Positions 44,094 through 57,200 of a stretch of DNA of 64,000 nt are shown one piece after another (position 1 is the stretch's first letter; each line of letters begins with the position of its first letter). The DNA comes from Scytalidium lignicola. Taxonomy: Eukaryota; Ascomycota; Leotiomycetes. The translations under genes and the position numbers were made by a program. The stretch covers positions 1 to 64,000 of the forward strand of contig NCSJ02000208.1 of the NCBI GenBank assembly GCA_002812745.2. The letters run 5' to 3'. A model generated the notes under the pieces. That model did no database searches. It had not been told where the DNA came from and saw nothing but the letters and a program-made list of their open reading frames with translations.

Positions 44094-46022
44094 ATGTCAT
44101 ATTTAGGATTCATTTCTTGGTTCATAAGTTCATATAAAATTTCTCCATCAAAGATATCCGGGGCTAGACCAAGACTTAATTCCGAAGCGGTACAGTGGCG
44201 GAGAAGTGGGAGTGATTATGAGGTGCCATTGGAACATACGCGCCAATACTATTCAAATTCTAAACCTCTCAACTCGATGATGGTAGAATATGGAGGTGGA
44301 CAGACTGAAGAGATGGGATCTTATCCTAGAAGACGCAAGAGCAGACCACAAATTCCTCTAGACACCAACATGGGCCTGAAAATATGGGGAGCTCGTGCCT
44401 CTCCAGGGATACCGAGGGGGTTTGGAACGTATAACAGGCCAAGGAAGGAACTCTATTTACAGAAGCGTCAATTTCACGACTACTTTGTTACCAATCTCCC
44501 CTCATCATCTCTCCACCCCGATTCTGGTCCACATCACAAGCTGCCCCGCTCGGCATCGACGCCTCATACTCCAGGCCCTGGTTCTACCCAAGCAGCACCG
44601 CTAAGCATAGGAGCATCGAGAGAACTTACAGTAGTTCGAATTCCTCTCCGCAAAGCAAAGCACCATTTTGGTGTGTCTCTATCGAGAGGCACGAGACCTT
44701 ACAACGAAGACGCATTTCAAGCCGGAACTTTAGAAATTCCAGCATTTGCAAAACGAAAAGCAATTAGTTTAAGTCGATCTAAAACTGGTGCAATGGTCAG
44801 TGATGGATCTGGAACTTCTGCTGAGAGTGCGAGTGGTGATCCACAAGTGTTTTATTTTGCCGTCTTTGATGGCCATGGAGGGAATGAGTGTAGTGACTTC
44901 TTGAGTCAGGAACTACACAATTATATAGAGAGCGCTGCGGTAAGTTTTGGATTACAGTCTAGTTTGAGGGACACCAGAAGCGAGAAAAAGGGTGAACCTG
45001 TGAAAAGGTCAAAGAATATACCGGCAGAGCCTTCTGCTACATTATCAGGCGTTACTGAGTCAAAGCAAACACCAATCCAACTCGAGAGGAAACTTGTCAT
45101 GGAATGGAAAGAAACCGTGGGGGGATACTTCAGACGCTTTAAACCAGAATACTTCGCCATACCCTCCGCCTCATCCCGGACTAGTGCTGTTACTACGGTA
45201 TCCGAAACTCCAGTTACAATTGAGCCAGTCTTAATGTACGCATTCCTCAAAGCGGACTTTGACTTTATCACAGCACAAGCCCACAAACCAGATCCCTCAG
45301 ACAATTCTGACAAACCCCTGAATGCGGACGATATCCTAGGCTCGCCCGCTCACCTTAGCTGCAACTGGATCGGCGGTCCAACCCGCTTTATAGGCGGCTC
45401 TACAGCTTCTATTGCCCTAATATCGACACCTACTCCGACGCCTTTTTGGCATCCCGCAACCCCGTGCACCATTGTTGCAGCTCACGTAGGCGATACGCGC
45501 ATTATCCTCTGTGATACCGCAACTGGGCTTGCGAAGCCGATCACTACAAATCACCATCCTTCAACCCCCCTAGAAAGTACCCGCCTCCGTCGCTACGCCG
45601 CAACATTCTCAACGGACTCATTTGGCGAGGAGCGGATGTCAGGTCTAGCTAATACACGTGCCTTTGGAGACATGCGGTCCAAGAGAATTGGAGTATCCGC
45701 CGAGCCAGAGATTACTCGAGTCGAACTCCTACCAGCTGAATACTCCTTTCTTGTGCTGGTCTCTGATGGCGTTTCAGGAACTCTTGATGATCAAGAGATT
45801 GTGGATGTTGTTAAGGAGGCGAAGACACCCGAGCAAGGTGCTAGAGATTTAGTGAGTTTTGCAACAGAAGTGAGCAGTGAGGGGGATAATGCCACTTGTT
45901 TGGTTGTTAGACTTGGTGGTTGGGAGAGGAGAAATGAGGGAGGACTGGGGAGCTTGGGAACGAAGGAACGGCGAGATTGGAGGAGGTCGGACGCAGCTGA
46001 TCCGAGGAGGGGGAGGACATGA
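44094..46022 (+). CDS. PP2C-type protein phosphatase (Ptc6-like)
   Basis: A Mg/Mn-dependent Ser/Thr phosphatase resembling fungal mitochondrial Ptc6 proteins. The open frame codes 642 residues. Conserved from RQFHDYFVTNLPSSSLHPD on. PP2C motifs: FGVSLSRGTRPYNEDAF (metal-binding Glu/Asp), VFYFAVFDGHGGNECSDFL (DGHGG), AAHVGDTRIIL, GLANTRAFGD, LVLVSDGVSGTLDDQE and GDNATCLVVRL. A long Ser/Pro/Thr-rich insertion lies between DGHGG and the VGDTR core. The first ~120 residues have no recognisable content. The true start may be an upstream exon at 43884 with an Ala/Arg-rich, presequence-like N terminus, in which case part of 44094-44460 would be intron. Confidence 0.85.
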   Translation: MSYLGFISWFISSYKISPSKISGARPRLNSEAVQWRRSGSDYEVPLEHTRQYYSNSKPLNSMMVEYGGGQTEEMGSYPRRRKSRPQIPLDTNMGLKIWGARASPGIPRGFGTYNRPRKELYLQKRQFHDYFVTNLPSSSLHPDSGPHHKLPRSASTPHTPGPGSTQAAPLSIGASRELTVVRIPLRKAKHHFGVSLSRGTRPYNEDAFQAGTLEIPAFAKRKAISLSRSKTGAMVSDGSGTSAESASGDPQVFYFAVFDGHGGNECSDFLSQELHNYIESAAVSFGLQSSLRDTRSEKKGEPVKRSKNIPAEPSATLSGVTESKQTPIQLERKLVMEWKETVGGYFRRFKPEYFAIPSASSRTSAVTTVSETPVTIEPVLMYAFLKADFDFITAQAHKPDPSDNSDKPLNADDILGSPAHLSCNWIGGPTRFIGGSTASIALISTPTPTPFWHPATPCTIVAAHVGDTRIILCDTATGLAKPITTNHHPSTPLESTRLRRYAATFSTDSFGEERMSGLANTRAFGDMRSKRIGVSAEPEITRVELLPAEYSFLVLVSDGVSGTLDDQEIVDVVKEAKTPEQGARDLVSFATEVSSEGDNATCLVVRLGGWERRNEGGLGSLGTKERRDWRRSDAADPRRGRT

Positions 46023-46935
46023 GTTTACGACTATGTGACTTTTGATAGCGTGAAAATAAAACGGCAATGCCTCGGTTAAGATTTGCATATTCCTGAGCAG
46101 TGTAACAACCTACGTATTATCCTGGATAATTCAAGCAAGAAGCAAGCTTAGCTTAGTTCTATTTGTAAAGAGAAATAAAATGTACGTAAGTACACGAGAC
46201 AGAAATTTAATACTTAGGTATAATAATGTTATTACCAACAAACGAGTTTGTTATTTTAGGTTGAATATAAAGCTTTTATCTACTAAAAAATACACTTGCT
46301 TATACAGACCTTTGTACTTGATAGATCGTAGAGGATCATAGCCCCTATCCTTCCAATCCGTCACATGACTACTACGCCACCCAGTTCTCTCTTTACCTTA
46401 GAGGATTGTAAAACTTGCGCTCTGTACATTTTTAGTATTTCAACATCCGTGCCGTGGCTGTATTCACATATCATATTTCATACGTCATTTTGTACATTTT
46501 AAATTATTATTCAATTAGAATCTAAACTCTAGGAGTAAATTTTCATATTATCCCTCTTGATATCACTACCGTGTTATATTAAAGGGAACTAACGGAGCAG
46601 CGTAGGTAAATCAGCAATTTATCCCTATATGCTCGCTTGTGATAAGGAGATAGGCCCCTGCTCGATGACGCGCTGTTGCCTGCCGGATTCTGTTGATAAT
46701 CCTCATTTAAGCATCGACCTTAGGACCGCAAAAGTGTAGCTCTTAACCCTTTGACTTAGTACAGAATTATGTCCCTCATTTAAAGAAGTTTCGCTGAGTA
46801 AACCTATCGACTATCTCTAAGCTTGAAGCTATTGGTATGCCATGACATAGGAGAAAATGATTTCGCCGAGAACTGGAGGGATCTAGGCCAATAGAGCTAG
46901 TAACATTATAGACACATTGCGAGGCAATTGTGGTC
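46023..46935. other. Intergenic, no supported gene
   Basis: 913 bp between the PP2C stop and the RAD4 start, both genes on the plus strand; it must contain the RAD4 promoter. No coding potential or repeat recognised. Confidence 0.6.
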
Positions 46936-49518
46936 ATGGCTAGAGGTAGACCTGCAGCGCGCGGGAGAGGGAAAGGCAAGGCAAGGAACTCGACGTTGGG
47001 TCGCAATGTTGTCCCAGAGGTTTATAGAGATATGCTTGCAGAAGCAATGTCTGCACAGCCTGAGCTTACAGAAAGTCCGCTGAAGAGAAGACGAACGACA
47101 AGGAATCTTGAGAAGAGCGTTGCTAGTGACTTTAAGCCTGTCCAGAATGTCGAGGATGAGAATGAAGAGGAGGATATCGAATTTGAGGATGTTCTCGATA
47201 CTTCGAATAAACGCAATGATCTCGTGGATTCAGATTCCGAATCGGACGACTTCTCTGATTCTGTTACCAAAAAGCTGCAAACAGCGTATAGGGATTCAGA
47301 AGATGAGTCTTCGGAAAGTGACATTGCCTGGGACGACATCGATTTCGATTTCAAAGCACAAGATAGTGAGCCTAATAAGGACTTAGAACTAACTCTCACC
47401 ACAAAAGCTACTCCTCAAGCTAAAATTACTGCAAACAGAAGGAAAGCCATCACCAAATCCGAACGGAATCTAAGGCTTGAAATTCACAAAACGCACGTGC
47501 TCTGTCTTTTAGCACATGTTGATAGACGGAATGATTGGTGCAACGACTTAGAAGTGCAGAGAGCATTAAAGTCGCTTTTGGATAAGAAGATGATCACGTT
47601 TCTTAAACCCAAGGCAGAGTTATCTCAGTTTGGACGGGCGGAATCGTTGAAAAGAGGGCTCGATATGGTTTCAGCGATGTGGCTAGCCAGGTATACCATC
47701 ACTTCCCGAGGTATGCGAAAATCACTGTGGGCTGAAAATGAGAAGGATCTTCAAAATGTATGGTTGTATACATCATTTATTTACGGGACTCTCCCGCGAT
47801 ATGGATGACTTGAACTGATGAGGTTATAGTTCAGGTTACCTACTGACGCTGAGCCTCCACTTGACAAAGCCGATTTTCGAGCTGCTGCAAGGAGCCTTAA
47901 AGGTTCAAGAGATACAGGTGCGCAGCTATATTGCGCTCTGTTACGTAGTGTTGGCCTTGATGTCCGTCTTGTGTGTTCACTTCAGCCATTACCATTCAAT
48001 TCTGGAGGCCCATCGATGCCAGTAAGACCATCTACGGCAGTAAAGGCCGCAACTCCAGAAGCTAGCGACGAGGGTGAGGCTATCGATATACAAGGACCTA
48101 CCTCACCATTTGCTATGGGGAATTCCAGCTCCACCAATCTGCCTTTCACTGCTCGCAGAAGGCTTGGGCATCCAAATGCTGCAGATTACTACATGCCTGA
48201 AATTACGGCCCCTCCGCCGCCACCACCACCTAGACCGAAGCAAAAGCTTATACGTGAATCACCATATCCAGTATATTGGGTTGAAGTCCTCGACGAAGCT
48301 CACCAAAAATGGATCCCAGTTGATCCTCTTGTGACACAAACTATAGCCAAACCTCGTATTTTTGAGCCTCCGGCTTCTGACCGGGAGAACAACATGTCAT
48401 ATGTAATTGCTTTCTATGATGACGGCGCAGCCCGAGACGTTACTAGAAGATATGCCAAAGCGTATAATGCGAAAACTAGGAAAAGCCGAGTGGAGTGTAC
48501 CGAAGGTGGAGAAAAATGGTGGAGGAGAGTCATGAGATCTTTCTCACGCGGCTGGACCACTGACAAAGACCAGATTGAGGAGACTGAATTAGCAGCGGCA
48601 GAAGCTCGAGAGCCAATGCCGAGGAACGTTGCTGATTTCAAGGACCATCCTTATTATGCACTGGAAAGGCATCTCAGAAGGAATGAAGTTTTGGTTAGTA
48701 ATAGAGAAGTGGGGAAAATCGCAGCAGGTCGTGACCCTAGGAATCCTGGCCAGAAATTACTAGAGAGCATATATCGAAGAAAAGATGTTAGAATCGCGCG
48801 GAGCGCCGACGCTTGGTATCGTCTTGGAAGGGAGATAAAAATGGGAGAGCATCCCGTGAAGACTGTTGCCCCAAGAAAGAATAAGGAGCCAGAAAACGAA
48901 GGAGATGACCCAGATGACCGTCCAGGCACGAATCTCTATACTATGGAGCAAACCGAATTATATGTACCACCGCCGATCGTAAATGGCCGCGTGCCAAAGA
49001 ACTCTTATGGAAACTTGGATATCTATGTCCCGACTATGGTTCCGAAAGGTGGTGTTCACCTACCGTATCCTGATGCTTCCCGTGCTGCACGAGTCCTTGG
49101 AATAGACTACGCAGATGCACTCACTGGTTTTGAATTTAAAGGGCGACACGGAACTGCTATCTTAAAAGGAGTGATCGTCGCAGAGGAGTATCGCGAAGCT
49201 CTCGAAGCTGTTGTTCGAGGCTTCCAAGATGACGAAGAACGTGCTAAAGAAGAAATGCATACGCTTGCCGTTTTCAGGATGTGGAAACGATTCCTTGTTG
49301 GTCTGAGGATTAAAGAAAGGATAGATCAGTATGAGATTGAAGGAGAGGACACAGGAGATCGAGAAACTGGGGCTACAGCTGAAATAGATATGGACAGAGA
49401 CAACAAAGATGAGGATGAAGAAGACTACGATATCTCAAACGCTGAACCTGACAGTGGAATGGATACCGAAGAGTACGACTACGACGACGATGGCGGTGGC
49501 GGATTCTTCCCTGAATAA
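46936..49518 (+). CDS. RAD4: DNA repair protein Rad4 (XPC homologue)
   Basis: Rad4/XPC recognises helix-distorting lesions and starts global-genome nucleotide excision repair, working with Rad23. Two exons, 46936-47757 and 47830-49518 (72-bp intron, GTATGG...ATAG), give 836 residues; the ATG at 46936 is the first in frame. The N terminus is basic (MARGRPAARGRGKGKA) and then acidic. The transglutaminase-like domain is split by the intron (HKTHVLCLLAHVDRRNDWCN, LYCALLRSVGLDVRLVCSLQ) and continues PYPVYWVEVLDEAHQKWIPV. Beta-hairpin domains 1-3 follow, with HPYYALERHLRRNEVL and VPKNSYGNLDIYVPTMVPKG. The C terminus is acidic. Confidence 0.94.
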
Positions 49519-50547
49519 GGGATTCTGTCTATTGGAAAATGAATGAAGATATGTTTTATATATTGTCTTGTTGGATACGGATATTTGATTATGCAACGAA
49601 GTTAAAGCTGGAGGCTGTCTGAGCAGAGGTTACTGATTTGCTATTTATCCTTTTAAATATATGAGGTTGCACTTAGCTATATCCCTGAATATCCTCTTCC
49701 AGCATTTCTGCGTCGACTCAACCAACACTGCCCAGATCATTCACAACACGGGGCTAAAGAAACAACCAACAATAGGTCCGAGTCTGGTTGGAAGAATATC
49801 TTAACATGCTAGGAAAAGGTCCAGAATTGAAGGTACTGGTATATGGATCGAGGGCCGCAGCAAGTTCCACAAAGTCGGAATAATGCAACCGAAAATGATA
49901 ATAGTACTACAGTGGACAGGGTTGAGCAGCGTGTCCATCAACAGAAGGTGAATGTTCACGAGATACTCTAGTCTGAATTTCGACCTAGAGTTGGAGCTAC
50001 GACAGAACACGGCTAAGTCCGTGATGGATCAAAGGAAGGTGGATTTCTGAGTAGCATTGCAGGGATTGAGTTGTATATGTGCCGCTATAGCCGTAATGAA
50101 AAGATCCTATGGCTAAATTGTAGATGGGAGGATGTATTTGTGAGAACGTGCCCCTGATAATAGTAGCTCGATGGTTTTTTGTACTACTATGCTGTTTGGT
50201 ATATATCTTTTTGATTGATTGATTTGTTTTTTTNCTTGAGTTATCATGTGAAAATATTCTACCCCTTAGATAAACTCTATTTTATCCAGGATCGTTGTCG
50301 TAAGTCATACCACCTTCTATACCGAATTTTAGGAAATCTAAAGAACACAGCCCATCCGTCTATCTAAAACCCGACCCAAATCTTACATAGCTATGCATTC
50401 AAAATCTCCTAACCTGAGACCCCAATCAATGTAACCTTTCCCGTGATATTAAAATCAGCGATACCCGTATTCAGTAGACGTTAAAGCGATGTTTTCGCTC
50501 TCCTATATCAAAAGTTAGCTAAAAATTCACTTATATCAAGACGCAGT
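49519..50547. other. Intergenic between convergent genes
   Basis: About 1 kb between the RAD4 stop and the stop of the minus-strand transporter gene. Small frames only (for example 49801-50010, minus); none recognised. An isolated N follows a T run near 50234. Confidence 0.6.
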
Positions 50548-51957
50548 TTACATCGCCCGTACCCCAGTAACACGTACAAAGTCTTTTCTGTTTCCACCGC
50601 AACACTGCATTGGAGCAGTGGCAATGCTGTATAACATATCTCTAACATCCATCGCTTCTAATAAAGCGGTCATTCCTAGAGGTCCACCCATATACCTCCC
50701 CTCTTTGCCACGGATTTGCGCGCCTTTGCCGATGACGTACTCGGAGGTGCGGAACGCGTAGAGAAATATTAGGGAGAAGAGGACCATCTCAGCCGTAGTT
50801 ATTATATTGGGAATAGCGATGGTTATATCGTTGTATGTGTAGTGATCTGTTGGTTTGAGCTTGTTGCCCGATATCAAGAAGGTGAATATCGTCTGTTGGT
50901 AAAGATGTTAGTTTGGGCCGTGTAAAATATATGGAATGCATAGATATGGTATGTATGGACATACAGTTTGAAGGAAGTTTACAGCCACAATGAGTTTGAA
51001 CGCAAGGAATTTCAAGCCGGGTTTGCGGTGAGCAAGTTCTGTTTTTGTAGCGTTGTAGAACCGGAGCATTGAGGTCACTGCTAGTGTTGTGGTAAGCATA
51101 GATGCTACAGTAATCTAGGTTAATATCAGCATATATCCTTCCGATATAAGTATAAGTCGATGCAGAGTGGTGGCAGAATATAGATATCATAATGGTATGG
51201 GGCTGAAACATACCCAAATGTGAGCAAAAAAAGGCTTGTTAGATTGTACACAATATATGCCGGCGGCCTCAGTGATATCGGTTGCAACAAATATTAGGAA
51301 TGAGACGATAGGGAATTGAAAGACCATGAAGTTCATGGACTAGCATCAGTATTAGCATCCTTCATGGAATCACCGAAGTAGTATGCAATGGGCCACTAAC
51401 ATTATATTTCTTCAATGTCCCCTTATTCGAGAAGAACTCCTGTCTTCCATAATTATCCTCGTGTAGGAATTCCAATAGCAACATGAACAGTGACGCAAAG
51501 CACCATGCTTCGTAAAAGTTCGTTAAGGGAGGCGTTAAATATTGTGCAGCACTCTCGGACACCACTGCCAAAAAGGAGATGATTGCTAAGACTGGTATCA
51601 CGGTGATGATCCTTATAATGCTTTGAGGGAAGAGTAAGTCTCGGGTTCAGCAGACTAAGTGGAGATATATAACGCACTGCTTTTGTTCCCTAGGCACTGA
51701 GTAATGCGTAGCATGTTTCATGATGAGGAAGAATGATATAAGAGAGGCAAATGCTGTCATTGCACCCGCACCGATAACTGCCATTTCATGAAATGACATG
51801 CCATTTGAATATTTCACTTGTTCTATGGGGGATCTGTTAATGGGAATGCCCCTGATCGGTTTGGTGTACACTAACAGTATTGGGCGTGCGTACCTGGGTT
51901 TGATAATGTTTTGACAGGGCAAGTTTTGTTCTCGGCGCCATGATGAAATAACCCCAT
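50548..51957 (-). CDS. Ost-alpha/TMEM184 (DUF300) family membrane protein
   Basis: Belongs to the organic-solute-transporter alpha/TMEM184 family of seven-helix membrane proteins. Six exons, 51957-51894, 51822-51678, 51620-51401, 51339-51214, 51114-50965, 50892-50548, give about 349 residues. The order of blocks fits the family: the first helix (MAVIGAGAMTAFASLISFFL) followed by MKHATHYSVPREQK, IIRIITVIPVLAIISFLAVV, NFYEAWCFASLFMLLLEFL, FQFPIVSFLIFVATDITEAA, LAFKLIVAVNFLQTTIFTFL and IITTAEMVLFSLIFLYAF. The second-exon acceptor is one of two nearby AGs (51823 or 51816), which alters two residues. The substrate is unknown in fungi. Confidence 0.85.
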
Positions 51958-54263
51958 GGTTGATAATGGCAGTTCGGGTAGTTAACTATTGAAGTGAAAG
52001 TTTAACCAAAACACAAATAAACTATTAAGAAATTCGGTCTTATGGGAGTGAAACTGAATGAAACTGAATGAAACCAAGAGAAGAATATGGCACAGATAGT
52101 AAGATAGTAAGTGGTAGATATCTCAAATAGATATCGATATATGTCAAAACTAAAGGAGAACAATAATTATATAAACTGTATTTCCCGCAGATCTCATAGA
52201 TCTGCTGTGCACTGTATCTACTACACAGTATCCATATGGGGGTAGCCTTGCTACGCGCAGGTTACCAGATTAGGAAATCATGCCTACAGCTGCGGCAATA
52301 CAGCAGCGCAGCCACAGAACACGAAACATAATACCTCGGCCGTGGCCAGATACGAACCTCCTGTAGCCATCTCCCATGCAATCAAAGCGCTAATTCTGCG
52401 GCCGTTGGCGCTGAGTCTAGTGGGCCTTCTCATTCTCCAATTCTCATTTGCTTGCTCTTCAAGAATAATAATAATCATATGCTTGCTTGACATATTTGTG
52501 TGACTTGTGAATGTAAAACGAGGCATTTCAGGACCTGTGAATAATTTTTGAAACACAACTTATTTGGAAATAATAACTCAGAGTTTCATAAAATAATTAG
52601 AGGGCAATCCTATACTGAAATACATAAAAACGTAAAAATGAAAGACAAAAAATATTCGCCTAGAGTTTTACCTATCTACACGTGTCATCCTGTAAACCCT
52701 TCTCGTTCTTGGAAGCTTAAACAGAAGCTAGCTATTCTCTACCATGTCTACTAAGCGGGAAATATAATGGGGCTTCTTGCTAGGGCTCTAATCAGTGAGA
52801 ATGACAGTTCTAATAGTACAGCATCAAGCAGAAGTTGTGCTTATAGGTATGCAAGGTACCGCCAAGCCGTCGATCAAAGCTTGATTTATCATCGTTTAGA
52901 GACGCCATGATTGCCCTTGAGAGCTTTATATTCATTCATTCTCAACATGAGCCGTGAACTATGTTTATTCGTGCTGTACATAACTTATTATGCTCGTCTC
53001 TCTTTCATCCATCGGAGGACAACGGAAACCCGAAGATGCATGAAGAAGAAGGCTGAGCTGCCCTTCACACTTGAGATCTGCGAGATCAGCCATAAGCACT
53101 ACGGCACTTTGAGCTGTCTAGCTGTGGACTTGAACTTACGTACTGTACTGTACTGTAGTACTGTAGAATCGGAGGAGTTTATCCTAATGTATGCAGTTAT
53201 CAAGGATTATCCCCAAACCCGATAATACAGCACGGTGGGCTGCTTAGACCAGATAATAAAACAATACTGTAACTTACCACCGCCAATCGAATACGAGAAG
53301 TTGTGTTCGAACTCCATGTTATTACCTCGTATGGAGTATTGTTGATTGCTTTGAGTGGCGGAGTACTTAGCACGCTTAGTAAGTTGCTTTGCAAGAGCTA
53401 GTTCCGTAATTACTGTGCCGCTTGTCTGAAAGAAGCTTTCGAAGCTTTCTAAGGCTGTGAAACCTAATCGTCTAGCTCGTGATCCATTCCCCTTTTGGAC
53501 ACGAGTGCGAGAAGGAAGATCGCACTCGAAAGAAGGTTTTCTATTGAATTATCGATTTTCAGGCACGGATTATTTACGTGATGTCATTTCGCTATTGATG
53601 CCTGAGGATATGTATATAGAGCGAGGCTCTTCAGCCTTGTGCCGTACAGTAGATTGTGATGTCGTAGAGAAGGTAATTAATTGCAGACTCAATCTGTTGA
53701 CAATGCAAAGACAACTTGAATAGACTAAGAATATACTGCACATAAGTAAAATTTACCAGTGAGAAAATCCACCAAGAATAGTAAATATTTACTAAGTTTA
53801 AGTAGACTTGTCATATACAGAAATTTTTTCAAGTTTGTAGATAATTTACAACTTGAGATTTTGTTCCATCATTTTTAGAAATACCTTCGTAATGCCTTTA
53901 TGTATAGAACCACAAAGAGATTACTCTCGAATACTGTACCATGGCAATGATAAACCCAATTTGGATTATTGTTGTGTCTAGAACAAATTTTGTGGGTCTC
54001 GCTCTTTAGACTTCAGGAGCTTAATTAGCTAACCTTATCATAAGCGGGCGGTTGATCGCACGGATTACAGAGCCTCGCCAACCCTATTCACCATCTTCAG
54101 ACCTCACGCGTCAAGCTTATCCAAGACATCACCACTTTTTCGTCTTCTTGCATATTGCACTTGCTAGATACCTTTTGATCCATTCCTTTACGATGGTCTT
54201 CTTGCATAGCTGAAAAAAAAAAGAGTCGTTCAGTAGACGAATGAAGTGAATGCCGCCTTGAAG
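51958..54263. other. Long intergenic region, no supported gene
   Basis: About 2.3 kb. Small open frames (52284-52556 minus, 52911-53225 plus, 53457-53723 plus) resemble nothing known. It contains a perfect 8-bp inverted repeat at 52187-52205 (GCAGATCT around CAT), a short GAAACTGAAT duplication near 52047-52070 and a TACTG repeat near 53140-53165. The right end is the promoter of the STRIP homologue. Confidence 0.5.
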
Positions 54264-57200
54264 ATGGCTTCCTTTTGGTCTGGTAGCTCGCTAGATGGAT
54301 CTTCTCCAGGAGCAGATGTCACTGATGTAGCGGATACTGGAGTTGCAGACGTTGGCCCCCGAACATCCCAACCTCCAACTAGCGTTCCAATGGGTCGTCC
54401 TCAGTATCAACGAAATCAACCGCAGCCACCCCCGCCTCATCAGCCTCCTCCACCTCCCGCTGGCCAGCAAGTAGGCAACTCAAACGACTCGCTCTCGTTG
54501 ATGCAGCTTCGTCGCATTGTCACGGAATTCCCGCGTATAGACCCGATATCCTATGCCTTTACATATGCCGATGCTGCCTCGTTTGAAGAAGAAGTTGATG
54601 AATGGTTCTCATATAACGATGCTGAATTCAGGAGGTTACACCGGGCTAAGGATACATTTGAAAGACGATGGAAGAAATTCTCGGGGAAGGGATGGCTGGA
54701 CGAAGATGGAGATGTGCAACAGAAGTTTGTCCAGCGAGAGATTGTGGGGTTGCATGCCACAGACCTGAGGAGGCGATGTAAGAGTTTGCAGACGCTTTTG
54801 CATGTGGTTCTTGGAGTTTGGGATGAAACCGCTGGAATCGAGGCACCCGACGCCGGTGAGAATGGAGCGCATGAGCCAGATAATAGACCAGGAGGAGACA
54901 CAAAGGGCCAAAATCGGACGAGGGCTACATGTTCTCAGGTCATGCATATCAAAGCTGGTATAAACCTGGTTGCGCAAGCTGGAGGGGTTGCTGTTTTATA
55001 CGAGGTCATGCAGAATGCTTTTAAAAATCTTTGGTATGAGATTCAACCCTTTTACTAAAATATTTCTTGATCTCACAATTGCTAGGGACGAGGAGTTTCG
55101 GGAGACAAAGTTAACAGAAGAGGATATCCCATTCATACAGGATGAACTTGATAATGCTACTACTATAATGTATCTCTTCATAGAAAGTGCTCGCAGTGAT
55201 CCTACTGCTTTAGAGCCTGCTCGAAATGCGCTGCGTAAGTTAACTTGATTGGCTCCCAACTGTCTGCTAACAATACATAGTGGAACTAAAACCGCCGCTG
55301 GTTAGTTCTATGGTTACGGTTACTGCTAAACTTCGATGGGATGAGGCGAATGAGTTGCCTCAGACACGAGTCAGTAGGACCAATCTTCAAAAGTATTCAT
55401 CCGCTAATTATGCTAGATCTTCCTCCTATTCTGGAAATCGATATTACTCGTCTTTGGAGGTATGGATGAATTAGACAAGGTGAAGAAAGCCACAAGAGAG
55501 CCTAATGATCTCAACAACGATGATGAAAAGATTATTACCGCCTCTCCGCTCGACTATCATATATTCCGTCAAGAAATCACCTCGAAATATCCCGCTTATA
55601 CCCCTCCGCCGCCACTGCTGCCACTAGAACCGGACAACAATTCTATTCTTCCACCATTACCAAATCGACCGAGTCGAGCTAATGCTTCCAATGGAATAAT
55701 CCCCCCNTCTCGTAAATGTCAACACGAGCGGAGCATCTATTCTACACCAACCAGTACATATTGCAACTCCTGCACCATCACCACCTCCGTCTCCACCTGT
55801 TGGAGGTAAAGCAGGAAAGAAGCAAAATTACCAGACGAATCAAAATTTCCCATTCATGTATCCGCCATTGGATAGTACTAGTAATGGAGCAGGTGGTAAG
55901 GGGCAAGCAGGACTGCAAGACCTCCTGGTCGGCCGCAAGTGGGAAGGCAGTGATATACCAAAGCCAATTCTGGAAGCTGGTGAGCTCTTTGCTGGACGAA
56001 TGCGGATGACGCGGGCTATTCGACAGCTGTGGGAGGAACGGGAACGTTTCCTGAAATTTGAGCGCGGCTGGGAAACGAAAGAAAACGACGACGTGCATGA
56101 GATACAGCTAGACAGCCTCTTGGAGCATAAACTAAACCTCGAGGAGTCAAAGGATCAAAATCCTGAGTTTGAGGATAGAGCAGATGACAATCTAGATCCC
56201 GAAACTAAACAGAAGCTGGAAAATGTTGAAGACCTATATGTAAGTCAACGCTTTTCGAGGCATTATAATTACTGACGGTTTTAGCAACAATCTCTACCTC
56301 ACTTACAATCACTTGTGATTGTTTTACTTAAGGCCGTTCTCGCAAATGTGACTGCTCTTCTCACCCAGCCCATAAACGGCCAATCTTATACTGGCCTTGC
56401 TCCAAGCTTTAAATCCGAAGTTAATCTTCGTGCTCAAAATCGACCACAGGATACTGCCAGCGCTACTTCTCCGCCAAATGGTGCCGATCCTTTGGAAATT
56501 TCTCTAGAAGAAACTGAGTCTCTAAGATCACGAGAGATCACTTCTAAAGCAGTATCTGGAATACTTTTGATGTTACTGAAGTGGTTTAAGATTTCACGTA
56601 AGCCTGGAAACTAAATATTTCACTTAAGAGGTTATGGGCTGACACAACTTGCAGATATATTGAAATTTGAATACTTGACACAACTACTTCTCGACTCGAA
56701 TTACTTACCCTTAATCCTAAAACTTTTTGCTCATCAGGATATTGATAGATTAATTGACACTAAGACGGATCGGGATGATATGAGGTAAGGTTTACCACTG
56801 TATTTAATGGTATGTCTACTTACGATGTAATATAGCTTTTTCGCCTTTTGCAACCTCAACAGCAAGCAAGCGGCTTTAAAGTTGGAGCAAGCCGATGACA
56901 GTGAAGAGGATGATGCGGCTCCACCACCAATAAAACTTAGACGAGATGATACAGTGAACCAGATTGAAGAGCAGCTTCCTGCACTTTCATTTCAAGAGAA
57001 CCAGCACCCCTCAGGAGAAGTGGATGAGCTAGGCTATCCAACTGGCGAGATTCCATCCGAGCCCATAACAGAATTCTCTTGGCGGAACTTCTTTTCGTCC
57101 ATAAACTTCCTGCGGATAATGCAGAAGATCTGCAAACATAAGGCTCATAGGAACCTTCTCCTAGTGCAATACAAGTCCTCGAATATCCTCAAGAAAGCGC

